Assembly: GCA_018725425.1 (NCBI GenBank)
Contig: QLUL01000048.1
Span: forward strand, 1 to 7,465
DNA length: 7,465 bases
Source of the DNA: Chloroflexota bacterium
Lineage (GTDB): Bacteria; Chloroflexota; Dehalococcoidia; SZUA-161; SpSt-899
Direction: 5' to 3'
In this document: positions 5,449-7,465 of the stretch, piece after piece
How positions within the stretch are numbered: the stretch's first letter is position 1
How the letters are laid out: every line of letters begins with the position of its first letter
Notes under the pieces: generated by a model
Seen by the model: only the letters and a program-made list of their open reading frames with translations
What the model was told of the DNA's origin: nothing
Databases searched by the model: none
Position numbers and translations under genes: made by a program

Positions 5449-7329
5449 CTAAATGTTTAGAGCCTCTCTTTTAGCAAGAATGTGTTTTTCTATCCCATCC
5501 GCGGCTTTGATAGGGTCTAACTCGACAAATACTTTGCCACCCACTAGAGCCTCTACATCCTGCGTCAAAATCTTAGTAACGAGCGAGCTGCCCAAAACAG
5601 GTGGTGCCGGTGCAAGATGGATCATTAGACCCATCGCAACTGCTGTAAATGCATCAGCTACTGCCTTTTGTTCCAGATATTCAGGCGCAGAAACCGCGAC
5701 GGGAAGTTGAGAAATATCAACATCTAACTCCGCGGCTATCGCCGCTACCGTATCTACAATCTTGCCTATATCTGTACAGCTACCATATGATAGACATGGC
5801 GGAACACCTAATGATTGGCATACCTTTTGAAGGCCACCTCCTGCCTTTTCAGATGCCTCTAGCTGCATAAGGCCTGCGTTCTCAAGTGTGCTTGACACGC
5901 ATCCGGCCCCAATTACTAGAATGTCTCTTCTAATTAGTTCTTCTACTAACCCTGTGATATGTTTACCTGATTGAAACTCTCTTACCGTGGTACAACCCAC
6001 TATCGCTACCACACCTTTTACGCTGCCATTGACAATAACGTCTACTAAAGGCTTAACTGAACCTCCCAGTGCAGCAACTACTGACTCAGTGGTAAATCCT
6101 GCCACGGCCGTCATTTTTAGAGCAGGAATATTGACTTTCCCCCGGTGAGTAAAAGCCTCTATAGCCTTATTAACTATACCCTCTGCTATATTGGAGGCGT
6201 TATCCGGTTCAAATTCCAATCTCTCCACCCCAGCCTGTCTTATAACTTTATCCGTTGAGATAAGCTTGGTGTGATATCTCTCCGCTATCTCTACCATTGT
6301 CGGCATAACGCAATTATAATCGAAAAACATCGCATCTACGGCCCCTGTGGCCAAGATGAATTCCTGTTGTATCCAGTTTCCGATTTGTCCACTGAATACA
6401 TTCTTGTACTCGTTGGATATGTTCAGAAGCTGCTGCCCTTCACAGAGAGACCCATATACTTTGATACCCTTCGCACCAACTCGTTTTGCTTCCTCAATTA
6501 ACTCAGGATTACCAGCAACCTCGAGGACCTTAATGGCTAAGAGAGGCTGATGTCCATGGGCCATAATGTTGACGGTTTCCGGGTCCAAGACTCCGATATT
6601 TACTTCTCCTTCGGTGATGCTGGCGGTTCCCATTAATATCTCTTGTAGTGTTGTTATGCCAAACAACCCCGCATACTCATTGGCTATTCCGAGTCTCAAA
6701 GCATGCAATAACAAATCTACCACATCATTGTTTACGTTGGTCATCGTCTTAGACAATAAAGTAGCCGCTTCAGAATTGGGCCCCCCGGGAATTATGTCTA
6801 ATTTTCTCCATACTTCTAATCTTTTCTTTGGTGCCATAGCCTCAACTAATCTAAGCGGCTCATAGTCATTGCTGTTGATTTGTGCAATGAAAAATTCGCC
6901 GAGAGCTCTTGCGATTTCACTTGTGGACCCAGAAATATCTAACCCAAGTTTACCTGCTACATTTCTTAACTTAACCTCGTCCTTTATCTCATAATCGGAT
7001 CTGCCTTCACCGACCGCTTTCAGCGTTCGAGCCACATTTCTGGCATGATAAACATTCGCGACTGTTCCTTGAGCGCACTTCTGCAAAAGGTTTCTTGCTA
7101 CAATCAGGTCTGCTGTTGCACCACATACTCCATGTGATGCTTTGCGAGTAATCTGACATGGTCCGTCGGCACACAATGTGCAGCAAATACCCATAGCTCC
7201 AAAGCCACATTGAGGTTGCTGTTTAGCAAACCTCTCATAGACTGTAGAAACACCGTCTTTTCTGGTTGCATCATACATATACCGTGAAATCCCGTCTTCT
7301 GGCTGGCTAGTATGTACCATCATTTTCAT
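5449..7329 (-). CDS. cooS: Anaerobic Ni-Fe carbon monoxide dehydrogenase, catalytic subunit
   Basis: This 626-residue protein interconverts CO + H2O and CO2 + 2H+ + 2e- in the cytoplasm, as a homodimer. All metal ligands expected from characterised CooS enzymes are visible. C41 and C49 would hold the shared D-cluster; C50, C53, C58 and C69 the B-cluster. H260 (HGHQP), C296 (GSLCEG), C340 (DYNC), C446 (VGC), C477 (GAGC) and C518 (GSC) would hold the Ni-containing C-cluster. The C296-C340 interval is about 6 residues longer than in the Carboxydothermus CODH-II sequence as I recall it. Length is normal and no frameshift is seen. I start it at ATG 7329, 7 bases after AGGAGG; the frame stays open 29 codons further to an ATG at 7416, but that part looks like leader and lacks a binding site. 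The stop is TAG. Electron partners lie downstream but are broken. Confidence 0.95.
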   Translation of the reverse strand: MKMMVHTSQPEDGISRYMYDATRKDGVSTVYERFAKQQPQCGFGAMGICCTLCADGPCQITRKASHGVCGATADLIVARNLLQKCAQGTVANVYHARNVARTLKAVGEGRSDYEIKDEVKLRNVAGKLGLDISGSTSEIARALGEFFIAQINSNDYEPLRLVEAMAPKKRLEVWRKLDIIPGGPNSEAATLLSKTMTNVNNDVVDLLLHALRLGIANEYAGLFGITTLQEILMGTASITEGEVNIGVLDPETVNIMAHGHQPLLAIKVLEVAGNPELIEEAKRVGAKGIKVYGSLCEGQQLLNISNEYKNVFSGQIGNWIQQEFILATGAVDAMFFDYNCVMPTMVEIAERYHTKLISTDKVIRQAGVERLEFEPDNASNIAEGIVNKAIEAFTHRGKVNIPALKMTAVAGFTTESVVAALGGSVKPLVDVIVNGSVKGVVAIVGCTTVREFQSGKHITGLVEELIRRDILVIGAGCVSSTLENAGLMQLEASEKAGGGLQKVCQSLGVPPCLSYGSCTDIGKIVDTVAAIAAELDVDISQLPVAVSAPEYLEQKAVADAFTAVAMGLMIHLAPAPPVLGSSLVTKILTQDVEALVGGKVFVELDPIKAADGIEKHILAKREALNI

Positions 7330-7336
7330 TTGGTTG

Positions 7337-7342
7337 CCTCCT
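7337..7342 (-). promoter_or_regulatory. Ribosome binding site that decides the cooS start
   Basis: AGGAGG on the minus strand, 7 bases before ATG 7329, favours the 626-residue form over an in-frame upstream ATG at 7416. The protein from 7329 also starts where CooS proteins usually do relative to C41. Confidence 0.75.
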
Positions 7343-7360
7343 CGTATAATATGTTTATTG

Positions 7361-7383
7361 GAAGGGTTAGATTTAGACCCTTC
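7361..7383. promoter_or_regulatory. 23-base dyad in the cooS leader, possible operator
   Basis: GAAGGGT (7361-7367) and ACCCTTC (7377-7383) form a perfect 7-bp inverted repeat with a 9-base spacer, 32-54 bases before the cooS start. The spacing of the half-sites suits a dimeric regulator bound on one DNA face. It could also form an RNA hairpin in the leader. It does not match the CooA site as I remember it. Confidence 0.4.
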
Positions 7384-7465
7384 ACAAAAGGGGATGGTTC
7401 TGGGATAATTAGTCATGCCAGGCTAATCGGGGACAACTCTTTACCTCCTTGTTGCGCCGGATTAC
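7384..7465 (-). other. Sequence upstream of the cooS leader, unresolved
   Basis: Two minus-strand frames are open from the window edge to stops near 7410-7416, so this could be the last codons of an upstream gene. It contains AGGAGGT near 7443-7449 with no convincing start after it. Too little is visible to decide. Confidence 0.25.

Noticed and set aside
4975..5450. The 10-mer gtcgggtgct at 5441-5450, also formed in inverse orientation at the cooF element border
   Set aside because: Six bases are the element end and four are cooF target sequence, so the match is probably chance.
7330..7416. Longer cooS start at ATG 7416, adding 29 residues
   Set aside because: It has no ribosome binding site, runs through the leader dyad, and ATG 7329 has AGGAGG at good spacing.

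Overview
The window looks like a piece of an anaerobe's genome that handles carbon monoxide or one-carbon metabolism. It carries a nickel carbon monoxide dehydrogenase (CooS) locus and, further along, an ABC-2 exporter operon ending in a secreted protein with NEW3-like repeats. That exporter style, together with strong GGAGG ribosome binding sites and moderate GC, suggests a methanogen- or ANME-like euryarchaeon. A CO-using anaerobic bacterium cannot be excluded, and no ribosomal RNA or tRNA is present to decide.

Layout from high to low coordinates, since all host genes read on the minus strand: a leader with a 23-base dyad (7361-7383); cooS, intact (7329-5449); cooF, a four-cluster ferredoxin-like partner (5404-4793) split by a 116-bp inverted-repeat element; an FAD/NAD(P)H oxidoreductase (4778-4311) that keeps only its N-terminal FAD-binding third; a short non-coding stretch; an insertion sequence on the plus strand (2907-4176); a second non-coding stretch; then an ABC ATPase (2695-1784), its permease (1766-603) and a secreted NEW3-like repeat protein (606 to beyond position 1). 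The last two genes share an ATGA stop/start overlap.

In an intact locus CooS would oxidise CO, CooF would carry the electrons, and the flavoprotein would pass them to NAD(P)+. Here CooS keeps every expected metal ligand, while both partners are broken. The insertion sequence is also dead: its IS4-type (Y2R3E6K) transposase has an in-frame TAA, and a second small inverted-repeat element of about 128 bp is nested in it. Removing that element and one copy of its target duplication (134 bp) restores the transposase frame.

The most striking feature is the element inside cooF. It has 14-bp perfect terminal inverted repeats and is flanked by an exact 22-bp direct repeat of cooF coding sequence. The net insertion is 138 bp (46 codons), so the frame is kept, but two stop codons lie inside. 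Precise deletion between the direct repeats would restore a full ferredoxin, so the site could be a fossil of a non-autonomous transposon with an unusually long target duplication, or a reversible switch.
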